DNA from: Primorskyibacter aestuariivivens
GTDB lineage: Bacteria; Pseudomonadota; Alphaproteobacteria; Rhodobacterales; Rhodobacteraceae
Assembly: GCF_028023675.1 (NCBI RefSeq)
Contig: NZ_JAQIOZ010000028.1
Coordinates: forward strand, 1-48,268
Direction: 5' to 3'
Length of the DNA: 48,268 nt
Below, piece after piece: positions 16,601-25,377 of the stretch (the first letter of the stretch is position 1; each line of letters opens with the position of its first letter). The notes under the pieces were generated by a model, which did no database searches, was not told the DNA's origin, and saw nothing but the letters and a program-made list of their open reading frames with translations. Made by a program: the position numbers and the translations under genes.

Positions 16601-16691
16601 ATGAGCACGATGTTGTTCCCGTCGGAAGCAACCAGAACCCTTACTCACTCCCGTTGTGCTCTCAGGACCTTGGACGTTCTCGGTGAAGCTG
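16601..16691 (+). pseudogene. Unknown gene truncated by IS903-group insertion
   Basis: A good start (AGGAG, 9 bases, ATG) follows ctaD by 54 bases and encodes MSTMLFPSEATRTLTHSRC and about 11 more residues before the IS boundary at 16692. The frame then stops inside the IS at 16747. I do not recognise the N-terminus. The rest of the gene is not found beyond the IS, so it was lost. It was probably the second gene of the NO- or oxygen-linked operon. Confidence 0.5.
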
Positions 16692-17791
16692 GGCGTTGTT
16701 GCAGGGATCGCCCCCGAGCTGATATCGGTTGCGATCTGTTCTCTTGAGGGTGCTGTAGATGCCGCACAAGTTCAGTGCTGATCGCCGTGACAAGATCACG
16801 AAGCAAAAGCACCGGGTGAGCAACTGGACTGAGTATAACGAAGGCCTGCGGCGACGTGGTGATCTGACTGTCTGGATCAGCGAAGAGGCGCTTGCTTTGT
16901 GGTCGGCACCACCGCGAACGACGCCTAGCGGTCAGCCTGTCTATTCGGATTTGGCGATTGAGCTTTGCCTGACCTTTGGCATGGTGTTCAAGCAGCCTCT
17001 GCGCCAGCCCCAAGGCTTGATGCGCTCCATCGCCGGGCTGCTGGGGATGGATATCGCGGTGCCGGACTCTTCCACTCTATCGCGCAGAGGCAATGGGTTG
17101 AGCTTGTCCGCCAGAACCGCCTCCAAGAGCCCCATGCCGCTAAAGCTGGTCGTTGATAGCACGGGCCTGAAGATCTTCGGCGAAGGCGAATGGCTGAAGG
17201 AAAAGCATCAAACCAAGCGTAAACGGCGCTCTTGGCGCAAGCTGCACCTCGGTCTTGACCTTGTTAGCGGTCAGATCGTCTGCTCGGATCTCACCAGAGA
17301 TGATGTCGGTGATCCGACCGCCCTGCCGGGCTTGCTGGATCAGGTCGATGGCCCGCTTGACCTGTTTCTGGCGGACGGCGCTTACGATGGAGAGCGAACA
17401 TACGTCGTTCTTACCGCACGCTTCGGGTCAATGATCAAAGTCACGATCCCACCGCCCAAGAACGCGATCCTGAGCCCCGACACTGCCCGGAACCCGGGCA
17501 TTCGTGATCGCCATATCGCCGATATACGAACGCACGGTCGGATGGCTTGGCAGAAGGCATCGGGCTACAATCAGCGCAGCCGGGGTGAAACCCTGATGGG
17601 TCGTTGGAAAACCGTCATCGGGCCCAAGCTAAGGGCGTGGTCGTTCGACAACCAGAAAACCGAGGCCAGGATTGGCGTCCGTATTCTTAACCGCATGACC
17701 GAACTTGGCGGACCCAATTTCGAACGCACCGCCTGAAATCCGTCTCGGGTAGGGCGTGTTCCGAGTTGGAGTCAATCCGTGCAACACGGCC
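16692..17791 (+). mobile_element. IS5-family, IS903-group insertion sequence
   Basis: Imperfect terminal repeats (15 of 19 matching) begin GGCGTTGTTGCAGGGATCG on the left and GGCCGTGTTGCACGGATTG on the right, as in the IS903 group. The element is 1.1 kb with one intact transposase. The flanking 9 bases differ (GTGAAGCTG and GATATACAT), so there is no target duplication; flanking DNA has probably been deleted or rearranged since insertion. Confidence 0.8.
16759..17736 (+). CDS. IS5-family (IS903-group) DDE transposase
   Basis: This 325-residue transposase is intact. Key parts are the N-terminal SNWTEYNEGLRRRGDLTVWI, VVDSTGLKIFGEGEWLKEKH with the first Asp, LFLADGAYDG with the second Asp, and NQRSRGETLMGRWK with the catalytic Glu and the YR(x)3E(x)6K-like signature. 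Length fits the group (about 305-330). It is the only gene of its element. Confidence 0.93.
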   Translation: MPHKFSADRRDKITKQKHRVSNWTEYNEGLRRRGDLTVWISEEALALWSAPPRTTPSGQPVYSDLAIELCLTFGMVFKQPLRQPQGLMRSIAGLLGMDIAVPDSSTLSRRGNGLSLSARTASKSPMPLKLVVDSTGLKIFGEGEWLKEKHQTKRKRRSWRKLHLGLDLVSGQIVCSDLTRDDVGDPTALPGLLDQVDGPLDLFLADGAYDGERTYVVLTARFGSMIKVTIPPPKNAILSPDTARNPGIRDRHIADIRTHGRMAWQKASGYNQRSRGETLMGRWKTVIGPKLRAWSFDNQKTEARIGVRILNRMTELGGPNFERTA

Positions 17792-17931
17792 GATATACAT
17801 CAGCAATCGCGACCTTCGATCCAGAGCCAAACAGACCGTTGCAATTAGGCGGGGTCCATATATATCCACACATGACCTTCGCTGCATCTGGACCAACGAC
17901 CGCTTCGGTAGCGCCGACCAAAGAACTCGGA

Positions 17932-18840
17932 CTACTCCGCAACGACAGCAAAGGAAGGTCGTCCGTCGGCGTGCATTTCGTTGAACACGAACTCTCGGAA
18001 CGCAGCGATCAGCGGCTCGGATGTTCGGCTGCGTTGGCAAACAAACGAGTATATCACGAATGGCATGGTGACTTTTTCAAAAAGGCGTACTAAGCGGCCC
18101 GATGCGACAGTCTCTCGAACCATGAGGTCATAGGCGAGCGAGACACCGAGACCTTGTTCGACACCGGATGTCGCAAGCTCGCAGTTGGGAAACTCCGGGC
18201 CCATCGGAAAGTCAGGCGGTTCAACCCCGGCAGCGGCGAACCATTCGGCCCATTGGTCCATAGTTTCGTCGTGCATCAATGTGACATTTCGCAAGTCTTC
18301 TGGGCTCTCGATGCCGTGCTCTCGCACAAAGTCTGGGGCTGCCACCGGATACCGGCCAGACTGCATCAAAGGCACAACCTCGGCACCGGCAACAGTCGCA
18401 TCGGCCCAACCGATAACGACATCGGCGTCATTCGTCTGAAAGTCAGTCGATGGAGCGCCTACGGAAACGCGAAGTCGAACTGCCGATGGTTCGACAAACC
18501 GGTCGAGTCTTGGCACAAGCCAACGGGCTGCAAAACCGGGCGTGCAAAGAACTCGAAGAGAATGGTTTGCGGTATCTGCTGCGTCCAAAGTGTCGGCCTC
18601 AAATACGTCTAGAAGCGACGTCATTTTCCCCGCATAGGCACACCCCGTCAGGGTTAGCTGCATCTTGTTATTGCGGCGCTCAAACAGCTTTGTATCGAGG
18701 TATTCCTCCAAGGAACGGACCTGATGGCTGATTGCGGAAGGTGAAAGGCAAAGCTCGTCACCAGCCTTTGTGTACGACAAATGCCGGGCGGCCGCTTCAA
18801 AAGCGCGAACTGCGGCAAAAGGTGGAAGTTTTCGTACCAA
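17932..18840 (-). CDS. LysR-family regulator, GcvA-like
   Basis: This 302-residue protein has a winged-helix DNA-binding domain at 1-65 (LPPFAAVRAFEAAARHLSYT, then SPSAISHQVRSLEEYLD) and a periplasmic-binding-like effector domain at about 90-290. The sequence pattern matches the GcvA/AmpR-like branch. It is divergent from the DUF6647 gene, with 109 bases between starts, so it may control that gene as well as itself. Its effector is unknown. The start ATG gives the usual 7-8 residues before the helix-turn-helix. Confidence 0.88.
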   Translation of the reverse strand: MVRKLPPFAAVRAFEAAARHLSYTKAGDELCLSPSAISHQVRSLEEYLDTKLFERRNNKMQLTLTGCAYAGKMTSLLDVFEADTLDAADTANHSLRVLCTPGFAARWLVPRLDRFVEPSAVRLRVSVGAPSTDFQTNDADVVIGWADATVAGAEVVPLMQSGRYPVAAPDFVREHGIESPEDLRNVTLMHDETMDQWAEWFAAAGVEPPDFPMGPEFPNCELATSGVEQGLGVSLAYDLMVRETVASGRLVRLFEKVTMPFVIYSFVCQRSRTSEPLIAAFREFVFNEMHADGRPSFAVVAE

Positions 18841-18949
18841 AGGTTGTGAATTCCTTTCAAGCCAGCATGAAAAATCGTCTTTTGCGCGATCCTCAGGTCA
18901 AGCCTAGCATATTTTCCAAGAGTTCCAAAAAACAACGATGGAGAGCATT

Positions 18950-19483
18950 ATGCTTAGCTCCTCTCCCATCAGCCTTTGGTTGGTGGCACTGTTGATGCTT
19001 GCCAGTTCTGCTTGGGCCGACACAATCGTGCGTCTCGATCCGGAACCGGAATGGCGCAATACCGAAAGTATCACAGAGCTGGTTGAGGTTTTCGATATAT
19101 GGCTTGATCAAAACACGGACTTTCAACGCCCTCAGAACAGCCCCACGATAGAATTTGTGAGCGCGTCTTTCGTTGCATCCATTCAAGGCTCATCAGCATC
19201 AAGTTCTGGGCAAACACGGGGGCTCTTTGATCCAGCCTCGTCAACGGTCTATCTAGCACGGCCCTGGGATCGGAAGAACCCACACGATGCAAGCGTTCTC
19301 TTGCACGAACTCGTACACGCCCGACAGGTTGCCCGGCACTACTTTTGTCCCGGTGCTCAGGAAGAAGCGGCTTATCGCCTTCAAGATGATTGGCTTCGCG
19401 AACGTGGCCTGCAGGCAAAGGTCAACTGGATTGCGGTCGTACTAGAATCTGGGTGTAGTAGACGCGACTTTCACCCCGATTAG
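18950..19483 (+). CDS. DUF6647-like exported protein with HExxH motif
   Basis: This 177-residue protein has a signal peptide (LWLVALLMLASSAWA, cleavage about residue 23) and a HELVHARQ motif at 119-126, the zinc-binding HExxH of metallopeptidases. A following Glu pair (EEAAYRLQDDWL) could supply the third ligand. It resembles DUF6647 proteins, of unknown function. Of two in-frame ATGs (18938 and 18950) the second has GGAG at a proper distance and starts directly with the signal peptide. It is divergent from a LysR gene. A periplasmic protease is likely by motif only. Confidence 0.75.
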   Translation: MLSSSPISLWLVALLMLASSAWADTIVRLDPEPEWRNTESITELVEVFDIWLDQNTDFQRPQNSPTIEFVSASFVASIQGSSASSSGQTRGLFDPASSTVYLARPWDRKNPHDASVLLHELVHARQVARHYFCPGAQEEAAYRLQDDWLRERGLQAKVNWIAVVLESGCSRRDFHPD

Positions 19484-19732
19484 AATTGGAGCTTTTTGAG
19501 GTCACCAAGGGAGAACAAGGGAGAAGCCGACATTCGCCCGCTACGCAGCATCTGACACTCTGGGCTCTACCAGCACCTTCGCCGCGTAATCCACGAATGG
19601 TCGGTCTGCGATACTCCGCATTTCGCTGCACCGTGCACGAACTGGTAAGACGCGGGACAAAGCCGACTCTGATCGAATGTCAGCTATCCAAATCAGGGCG
19701 TTACAAAACAACCCGCTCCCCGGTGGCGGCAA

Positions 19733-20668
19733 TCAGTCCGGCAACGGAATGAACTCGTCTCGGTCATCTGCGGGCAGGTCGAAGAGGCCTTCTCCCCATC
19801 GGCTGGCGCGCCACTCTTCCTTGGCGGCTTCGATTTTTTCGCGACTGGATGCCACGAAATTCCACCAGACATGACGCGGCCCGTTCAGTGTGGCCCCGCC
19901 CAATGCGATGAGTCTCGCGCCCTGCGATCCTGCTGCAACAGTGATTTTATCGCCAGGACGAAACACCATCATTTGCCCTGCGGCGAAGTCTTGACCGGCG
20001 ATTGAGACCGACCCTTGAGTAACATATAGGCCGCAGTCTTCATGATCGTCGGGCAGCGGGAAACGCGCACCAGCAATCAGGGTCACATCAAGATAGAAGG
20101 TTTCAGAATAGATCGTCGCGGGCGCTGTTTCGCCGTACGCCGACCCAAGGATCAGCCTCGCTTTGACCCCGTCGGATTCAATTTCTGGCAAATCGGTCTT
20201 CGCGTGATGTTCAAAACTGGGCTCCATATCCTCCTGTTCGTCGGGTAAGGCGATCCAGGTCTGGATACCATAAAGCGAATGCGGCCCGCTGCGGCCTTCC
20301 GATGACGTGCGTTCAGAATGGGTGACGCCCTTGCCTGCCACCATCCAGTTGAGTGCGCCGGGGCGTATGATCTGGTCAGTGCCAATGCTGTCGCGGTGGT
20401 GGAAATCGCCCTGATAGAGATAAGTCACCGTCCCCAGCCCGATATGGGGATGCGGGCGCACATCAATGCCCTGCCCGGTCAGAAATTCGGCAGGACCAGC
20501 CTGATCGAAGAAGATGAAAGGCCCCACCATCTGGCGTTTGGGTGCAGGCAATGCCCGTTTCACTTCGAAGCCGCCCAAGTCGCGCGCACGCGGGATGATC
20601 AGTGTTTCGATGGCATCCACTCCGATGTCATCAGGGCAACCGGGGGTTAGGGCGGGGTTCCAGCTCAT
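19733..20668 (-). CDS. Pirin family protein
   Basis: This 311-residue bicupin is a candidate quercetin 2,3-dioxygenase-like or redox-linked protein. The N-terminal cupin has FIFFDQAGPAEF, RPHPHIGLGTVTYLYQGDF (metal-binding His) and the typical HSERT segment. The C-terminal cupin is at about 180-290. Length fits pirins (about 290-310). A longer frame to 20896 exists, but the ATG at 20668 has AGGAGA 8 bases upstream and begins at the conserved N-terminus. It is divergent from the isochorismatase-type gene with a shared 199-base promoter region, suggesting joint control. Confidence 0.9.
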   Translation of the reverse strand: MSWNPALTPGCPDDIGVDAIETLIIPRARDLGGFEVKRALPAPKRQMVGPFIFFDQAGPAEFLTGQGIDVRPHPHIGLGTVTYLYQGDFHHRDSIGTDQIIRPGALNWMVAGKGVTHSERTSSEGRSGPHSLYGIQTWIALPDEQEDMEPSFEHHAKTDLPEIESDGVKARLILGSAYGETAPATIYSETFYLDVTLIAGARFPLPDDHEDCGLYVTQGSVSIAGQDFAAGQMMVFRPGDKITVAAGSQGARLIALGGATLNGPRHVWWNFVASSREKIEAAKEEWRASRWGEGLFDLPADDRDEFIPLPD

Positions 20669-20732
20669 ATCGATATCTCCTCTGATTGCATCCATCGTAA
20701 CAGGTTCGATCACATTGACGAAAAAGCAAAGT

Positions 20733-20749
20733 GTTCGAAACGACCGAAC
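20733..20749. promoter_or_regulatory. Inverted repeat in pirin/hydrolase divergent promoter
   Basis: GTTCG (20733-20737) and CGAAC (20745-20749) form a dyad 7 bases apart, midway between the divergent starts of pirin and the isochorismatase-type hydrolase. It is a candidate operator for both; the regulator is not identified. Confidence 0.3.
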
Positions 20750-20867
20750 GCGGGGATCGTATTTCACGCATCGCGAGCCTTTGAAAAGGCGCCTATTCTG
20801 GAAGGGGTTTGTTGGCGTGACGCGTGGCGAGGCCAGGCAGACCAGAAGCGAGAAAAAGGAGCGACAG

Positions 20868-21494
20868 ATGACAACCCCATACACCCGTCTCGACAAAGAA
20901 AACGCCGCCGTGCTGATGGTCGACCATCAGGCGGGGCTGTTGTCTTTGGTCCGCGACATCGATCCGGACAAGTTCAAAAACAACGTGCTGGCACTGGCCG
21001 ACATGGCTAAATACTTTGACCTGCCGACAATCCTGACCACCAGTTTCGAGGATGGCCCCAATGGCCCGCTTGTGCCCGAACTGAAGGAGATATTTCCCGA
21101 TGCGCCCTATATCGCCCGGCCCGGCCAGATCAACGCCTGGGACAACGAGGATTTCGTCAAGGCGGTCAAGGCAACTGGCAAGAAGCAATTGATCATCGCG
21201 GGCGTTGTGACAGAGGTTTGCGTCTCGTTCCCTGCCTTGTCGGCCATCGAAGAGGGCTTTGAGGTTTTCGTGGTGACCGATGCCTCTGGCACGTTCAACC
21301 CGATCACGCGCGATGCTGCCTGGAACCGGATGTCATCCGCCGGTGCGCAACTGGTGACGTGGTTTGGCGCGGCCTGTGAGTTGCACCGCGATTGGCGCAA
21401 TGACATTGAGGGATTAGGTGCTCTGTTCTCGAACCATATTCCTGACTACCGGAACCTGATTACCAGCTATTCCACAGTGCCACTTGACAGCTAA
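20868..21494 (+). CDS. Isochorismatase-family cysteine hydrolase (YcaC-like)
   Basis: This 208-residue hydrolase has the expected catalytic triad: Asp19 in VLMVDHQ, a Lys in the KKQLIIAG region, and Cys in GVVTEVCVSFPA. YcaC-like proteins act on amides of unknown identity. The ATG at 20868 has AAAAGGAGC upstream and is chosen over a longer frame starting at 20514, which would overlap pirin. Divergent pirin and hydrolase pairs of this kind are commonly induced by electrophiles or bleach (inference). Confidence 0.88.
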   Translation: MTTPYTRLDKENAAVLMVDHQAGLLSLVRDIDPDKFKNNVLALADMAKYFDLPTILTTSFEDGPNGPLVPELKEIFPDAPYIARPGQINAWDNEDFVKAVKATGKKQLIIAGVVTEVCVSFPALSAIEEGFEVFVVTDASGTFNPITRDAAWNRMSSAGAQLVTWFGAACELHRDWRNDIEGLGALFSNHIPDYRNLITSYSTVPLDS

Positions 21495-21575
21495 GTGCGC
21501 CGCCTGTCCTGCATTGGTGGGACAGGGATACCTCACGGGTTCTGAAACCAATACTTCGCGGAGACGGACCGTCCC

Positions 21576-23123
21576 ATGACCACCGGCATACATCATGCGA
21601 CAGGCATCACCGCCAATGTGCAGGCCAATGTTGATTTCTATACAGGCTTTCTGGGCCTACGATTGATCAAGCGTACCGGCGGTTTTGAGGATGCCGAACA
21701 GCTCCACCTGTTTTACGGCGATGCAACGGGCACACCGGGCACGCTTGTCAGCTTTCTGGTATGGGAAAGTGGCGGGCGTGGGCGTATCGGCCACGGACAA
21801 GTTGCTGAAATCGCCTTTGCGGTACCACCTGCCAGCATGGGCGATTGGCTGACCCGTGCAATGGACGCGCGGGTGCCGGTCGAAGGGCCCAAACGTGCCT
21901 TCGGCGAGCCGGTTTTGCGCCTGAAAGATCCGGACGGGTTGATAGTCAAGCTAGTCGGTGCCGACCATCCTGCCACAGCGCCCTTGTTTGATCCCGTCGC
22001 GCCGACACGTCTTCACAGCGTGACCATACTGTCTGAGCGTCCTGACGAGACGGCGGAATTTGTTTCCCGATTTGGCTATAAGCAAATAAATTCTGAAGGC
22101 GCAATCAGGCGGCTGACATCTGATAGTGACGCGGTCGACGTACGTGATGCTTCTGGGTTTGTACCAAGCATTCCCGGTGCAGGGATCATGGACCATGTCG
22201 CCTTCCGAGCGCCCGATGCGGATGCGATGCGGTGCATGCGGATGGAGATGAAAGACGTTGCAGGCATGACCAACGTGCATGACCGCAAGTATTTCCTGTC
22301 GCTTTATGTGCGCGAGCCTGCTGGAACTCTGATTGAATATGCTACCGACGGCCCGGGTTTCGCAGTAGATGAACCCCTCGATCATCTGGGCGAGACGCTG
22401 TTCGTGCCGCCGCAAGATGCCAAACGAGCGCAAGACCTGAAGCTTCTGTTGCCGCAATTTGCCATGCCGGGCGAGGAACGGTTTCCCATGCGTGATCTGC
22501 CTTTTATCCATCGTTTCCACCGGCCCGAAAACCCCGATGGCAGCACCATCTTGCTGCTACACGGTACCGGTGGCAGTGAATCCGACCTGATGCCGCTGGC
22601 GCATCGGGTCAATCCCCGTGCCACCTTGCTCGGGGTGCGCGGGCGCGCGACCGAAGAAGGCAATAACCGTTGGTTCCGCCGCTTTGATGCCGTGACCTAT
22701 GATCAGGCCGATATCCACGCTGAAGCCGAGGCTTTTGCGGCTTTTGTTCGGGGCGCGATGTCAGGCTATGGGCTTGACGAAAGACGATTGTGCTTCGTCG
22801 GGTATTCCAACGGCGCCAACTTGCTGGGCGCAGTGCTCCAACTGCATCCGCAAACCATTCGACATGCTATCCTGTTGCGGCCTGTGCAGGTGCTGGAAGA
22901 CCCGCCCAAGGCCGATCTTGAGGGCGCATCTGTGTTGATGCTGATCGGGTCGCGTGATCCTTTCGCACGTATGGCCCCGGCGTTGGAACGGGCACTGCGT
23001 GAAGGTGGCGTAAACGTTGAGGTCCGTGCCTCAGGTGCGGGTCACGACTTGACGCCAGAGGATGTATCGCAGGCGTCGGACTGGCTCTTCGAACAAGGCC
23101 ACCGGGATAACCCGGCGGTCTGA
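21576..23123 (+). CDS. Glyoxalase/dioxygenase-alpha/beta hydrolase fusion (MhqO-MhqD like)
   Basis: This 515-residue two-part protein begins with two vicinal-oxygen-chelate domains (about 1-270). GIHHATGI (His5/His6 region) and the Glu in TLIEYATDGPGF supply likely metal ligands, as in ring-cleaving dioxygenases of the MhqA/MhqO type. It continues with a carboxylesterase-type alpha/beta hydrolase (about 300-510): LLLHGTGGSESD, nucleophile Ser411 in VGYSNGANL, Asp in GSRDPFA, His in GAGHDL. In Bacillus the equivalents MhqO and MhqD are separate neighbouring genes that detoxify quinones; here they are one polypeptide. It converges on the second dioxygenase gene with only 3 bases between stops. 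Family knowledge supports quinone or catechol breakdown; substrate is inferred. Confidence 0.88.
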   Translation: MTTGIHHATGITANVQANVDFYTGFLGLRLIKRTGGFEDAEQLHLFYGDATGTPGTLVSFLVWESGGRGRIGHGQVAEIAFAVPPASMGDWLTRAMDARVPVEGPKRAFGEPVLRLKDPDGLIVKLVGADHPATAPLFDPVAPTRLHSVTILSERPDETAEFVSRFGYKQINSEGAIRRLTSDSDAVDVRDASGFVPSIPGAGIMDHVAFRAPDADAMRCMRMEMKDVAGMTNVHDRKYFLSLYVREPAGTLIEYATDGPGFAVDEPLDHLGETLFVPPQDAKRAQDLKLLLPQFAMPGEERFPMRDLPFIHRFHRPENPDGSTILLLHGTGGSESDLMPLAHRVNPRATLLGVRGRATEEGNNRWFRRFDAVTYDQADIHAEAEAFAAFVRGAMSGYGLDERRLCFVGYSNGANLLGAVLQLHPQTIRHAILLRPVQVLEDPPKADLEGASVLMLIGSRDPFARMAPALERALREGGVNVEVRASGAGHDLTPEDVSQASDWLFEQGHRDNPAV

Positions 23124-23126
23124 AAC

Positions 23127-24068
23127 TCATTCAAGCGGCTTAAGCCCCGCCTCGATCTGGGTACGGAGATCTTCCAAGAAAGGTGGCAGGACGAGCTTTT
23201 CGCCCAGAGCTTCCATCGGCTCGTCCACTGCAAATCCTGGCCCGTCGGTCGCGATCTCGAACAGGTTGCCGCCCGGCTCGCGGAAATAGAGGCTACGAAA
23301 ATAGTACCGCTCAACCTCGCCCGAATTTGGAATGCGGAGCTCTGTCAGGTGGTTTGCCCAATCCCTGATCGTGTCCGTATCCGGCGTGCGGAAGGCAACG
23401 TGATGAACCCCGCCTGCACCCTGACGCGCAACCGGTAAATCGGGCTGAACGGCAACATGTAGTTCCGCCGCAGCCCTGCCATTGCCCATCTCGAACACAT
23501 GCACCCGGCCTTGGCCGTCGGGGCTGGCATAATCCCGCACCTCGCGCATGTTAAGCACCGTTTCCAGAAGCGTCCTGGTCGGTCCAAGGTCGGGCACCGA
23601 GATCGTAATCGGCCCCAGCCCGCGGATCTGATGTTCGGCAGGGACCGGACTGCGCCCCCATGGATGCACGGCATCCGTATCATCGGCCGTCAGTCGAAAC
23701 CGCTGTCCTTCCGGATCTTCGAAATCAAGCGTGGCACGGGTATCCAGTGAGGTGACTTTGCCGTGAGTCAATCCAGCCGTTTTCAACCGGGCGGCCCAGT
23801 AATCAAAGCTGTCTGCGCTGATCCGCAGACCGGTACGGCTAATCGAATGGGTGCCCCGACGTTCCCGCGCCGCCCGCCAATCGAAAAAGGTGAGGTCGGT
23901 GCCCGGCGTCGCCTGCCCATCTGCATAAAACAGGTGATAGGCAGATGTGTCGTCCTGATTGACGGTCTTCTTGGCCAACCGCAGTCCGAGCGTGTCGGTG
24001 TAAAACCGTTTGTTTGCCGGTGCATTTGCGGTGATTGCCGTAAGATGGTGAATACCTGTCAGGTCCAT
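23127..24068 (-). CDS. Ring-cleaving dioxygenase (MhqA/MhqO family)
   Basis: This 313-residue protein contains two VOC modules (about 1-130 and 145-300) with GIHHLTAIT, GVHHVAFRTPD and LFEIATDGPGF carrying the presumed metal ligands. It resembles hydroquinone-specific extradiol dioxygenases. The start at 24068 has AAGGAGG 6 bases upstream; an earlier in-frame Met at 24089 is less likely. It is divergent from a LysR gene, with dyads between that probably bind that regulator. With the fusion protein next door it could open quinol rings and hydrolyse the products. Confidence 0.88.
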   Translation of the reverse strand: MDLTGIHHLTAITANAPANKRFYTDTLGLRLAKKTVNQDDTSAYHLFYADGQATPGTDLTFFDWRAARERRGTHSISRTGLRISADSFDYWAARLKTAGLTHGKVTSLDTRATLDFEDPEGQRFRLTADDTDAVHPWGRSPVPAEHQIRGLGPITISVPDLGPTRTLLETVLNMREVRDYASPDGQGRVHVFEMGNGRAAAELHVAVQPDLPVARQGAGGVHHVAFRTPDTDTIRDWANHLTELRIPNSGEVERYYFRSLYFREPGGNLFEIATDGPGFAVDEPMEALGEKLVLPPFLEDLRTQIEAGLKPLE

Positions 24069-24094
24069 GATGGCCTCCTTTCCTTGCACCAGAT

Positions 24095-24137
24095 ATTCGC
24101 CGTTCGGTCGCTTATTGCCAGCAATACTGTGGCGAAT
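24095..24137. promoter_or_regulatory. Nested dyads between dioxygenase and LysR genes
   Basis: An inner dyad TATTGC-CA-GCAATA (24113-24126), close to a LysR T-N11-A box, lies within an outer pair ATTCGCC (24095-24101) and GGCGAAT (24131-24137). All sit in the 117-base divergent intergenic region, as expected for a LysR activation site. Confidence 0.6.
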
Positions 24138-24185
24138 GCCGTGTTCTGTTCTTGCGAACGACTTGGCGCCTGTTACCCTCTCCTC

Positions 24186-25094
24186 ATGCGTTACACTCTG
24201 GATGAGATCAAAACCTTTCTTGCAGTGATGGAGCTTGGCACCCTCACGGCTGCTGCTATACGCCTCAATCTGTCGAAATCCGTGATCAGCAAGCGCATCT
24301 CCGATCTTGAACTCAATCTCGGGGCAGCTCTCTTTCGGCGCAACGCAGGCCGGATCACACCGACCGAGACCGCTCTACGACTGGATGATCGTCTGCGCCC
24401 CGCGTTGGCAGAACTGACAGCCGCCGCCGAAAGCGTTGCCTGGGGTGGTGCAGATGGTGACAACCTGCGTGGCACGCTATCAATTACCGCGCCGATGAGT
24501 TTTGGAACACTCTATCTGTCCCCGATCATTGCCCGCTTTGCGTTACAGCACCCAGAATTGGACCTGCGTATCGACTACAACGACGGCGCACGTGATTTGC
24601 TGCGCGATGGATTTGACGTAGCTATCCGCATCGGCCATCTGCGGGACACCGCCCTGATGCAACGCAAACTCTGCGAAGATGAAACCATACCATGTGCCAG
24701 CCCAGGCTATCTTGATCAGCACGGGCGGCCAACCGAACTGACAGACCTGAGCAATCATCAGGTCATCGGCTATAATCATATGTCAAACGCGCAACTCTGG
24801 GAACTTGGGAAAAGTGCTCTCCCCGCGTTGCACAGCCGTCTCACCCTGAACAACGGTGAGGCAATGCGGGACATGGTCATTGAGGGGTTGGGATTGGCGA
24901 TCCTGCCCGGCTTTCTTGCCGCTCCTGCCATCGCGCAGGGACACATCGAACGCATTCTGCCCAATATCAAAACGCGCCAACTCCCTATCGTGGCGCTCTG
25001 GCCGCCAGTCACACCGATGCCACCAAAGCTCCGCCATTTCGTCGATCATCTTGTGACCGAACTGAAAGATGGGCGACCCTGGCAACTCAACTGA
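24186..25094 (+). CDS. LysR-family transcriptional regulator
   Basis: This 302-residue regulator has an N-terminal winged helix (TLDEIKTFLAVMELGTLTAA, then SKSVISKRISDLE) and a substrate-binding domain from about residue 90 (CrgA/QseD-like group). The frame is open upstream to 23763, but that part overlaps the dioxygenase gene on the other strand; ATG 24186 gives the standard LysR N-terminus. It is likely to activate the divergent dioxygenase gene in response to quinone-like compounds (inference). Confidence 0.88.
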   Translation: MRYTLDEIKTFLAVMELGTLTAAAIRLNLSKSVISKRISDLELNLGAALFRRNAGRITPTETALRLDDRLRPALAELTAAAESVAWGGADGDNLRGTLSITAPMSFGTLYLSPIIARFALQHPELDLRIDYNDGARDLLRDGFDVAIRIGHLRDTALMQRKLCEDETIPCASPGYLDQHGRPTELTDLSNHQVIGYNHMSNAQLWELGKSALPALHSRLTLNNGEAMRDMVIEGLGLAILPGFLAAPAIAQGHIERILPNIKTRQLPIVALWPPVTPMPPKLRHFVDHLVTELKDGRPWQLN

Positions 25095-25377
25095 GACAGC
25101 CATCGGCGTTGGAGGTGACGATGGTAGAGCGGTGAGGAGTGACTGGCGAGCGCCAGGAGGGCCTTCGCAGGCAGCGCAGCATCTTCGCCCAAATCAGAGT
25201 CGCAAGCCGTCGCTCCCGGCCCACTCTTGCCGTTCACAAGTGCAGCCTTTGCCGCAGTGCAGCTTCACAAGACCAGCCGTTCGTGCATCGCGCAGTATTT
25301 TTTGGCTAAAACGTCGGTCAGCGGACTTAGTGTGAATTCGCTGCGGTTGCGCCAAGGTCCGCTGTTCGAATTATGCG

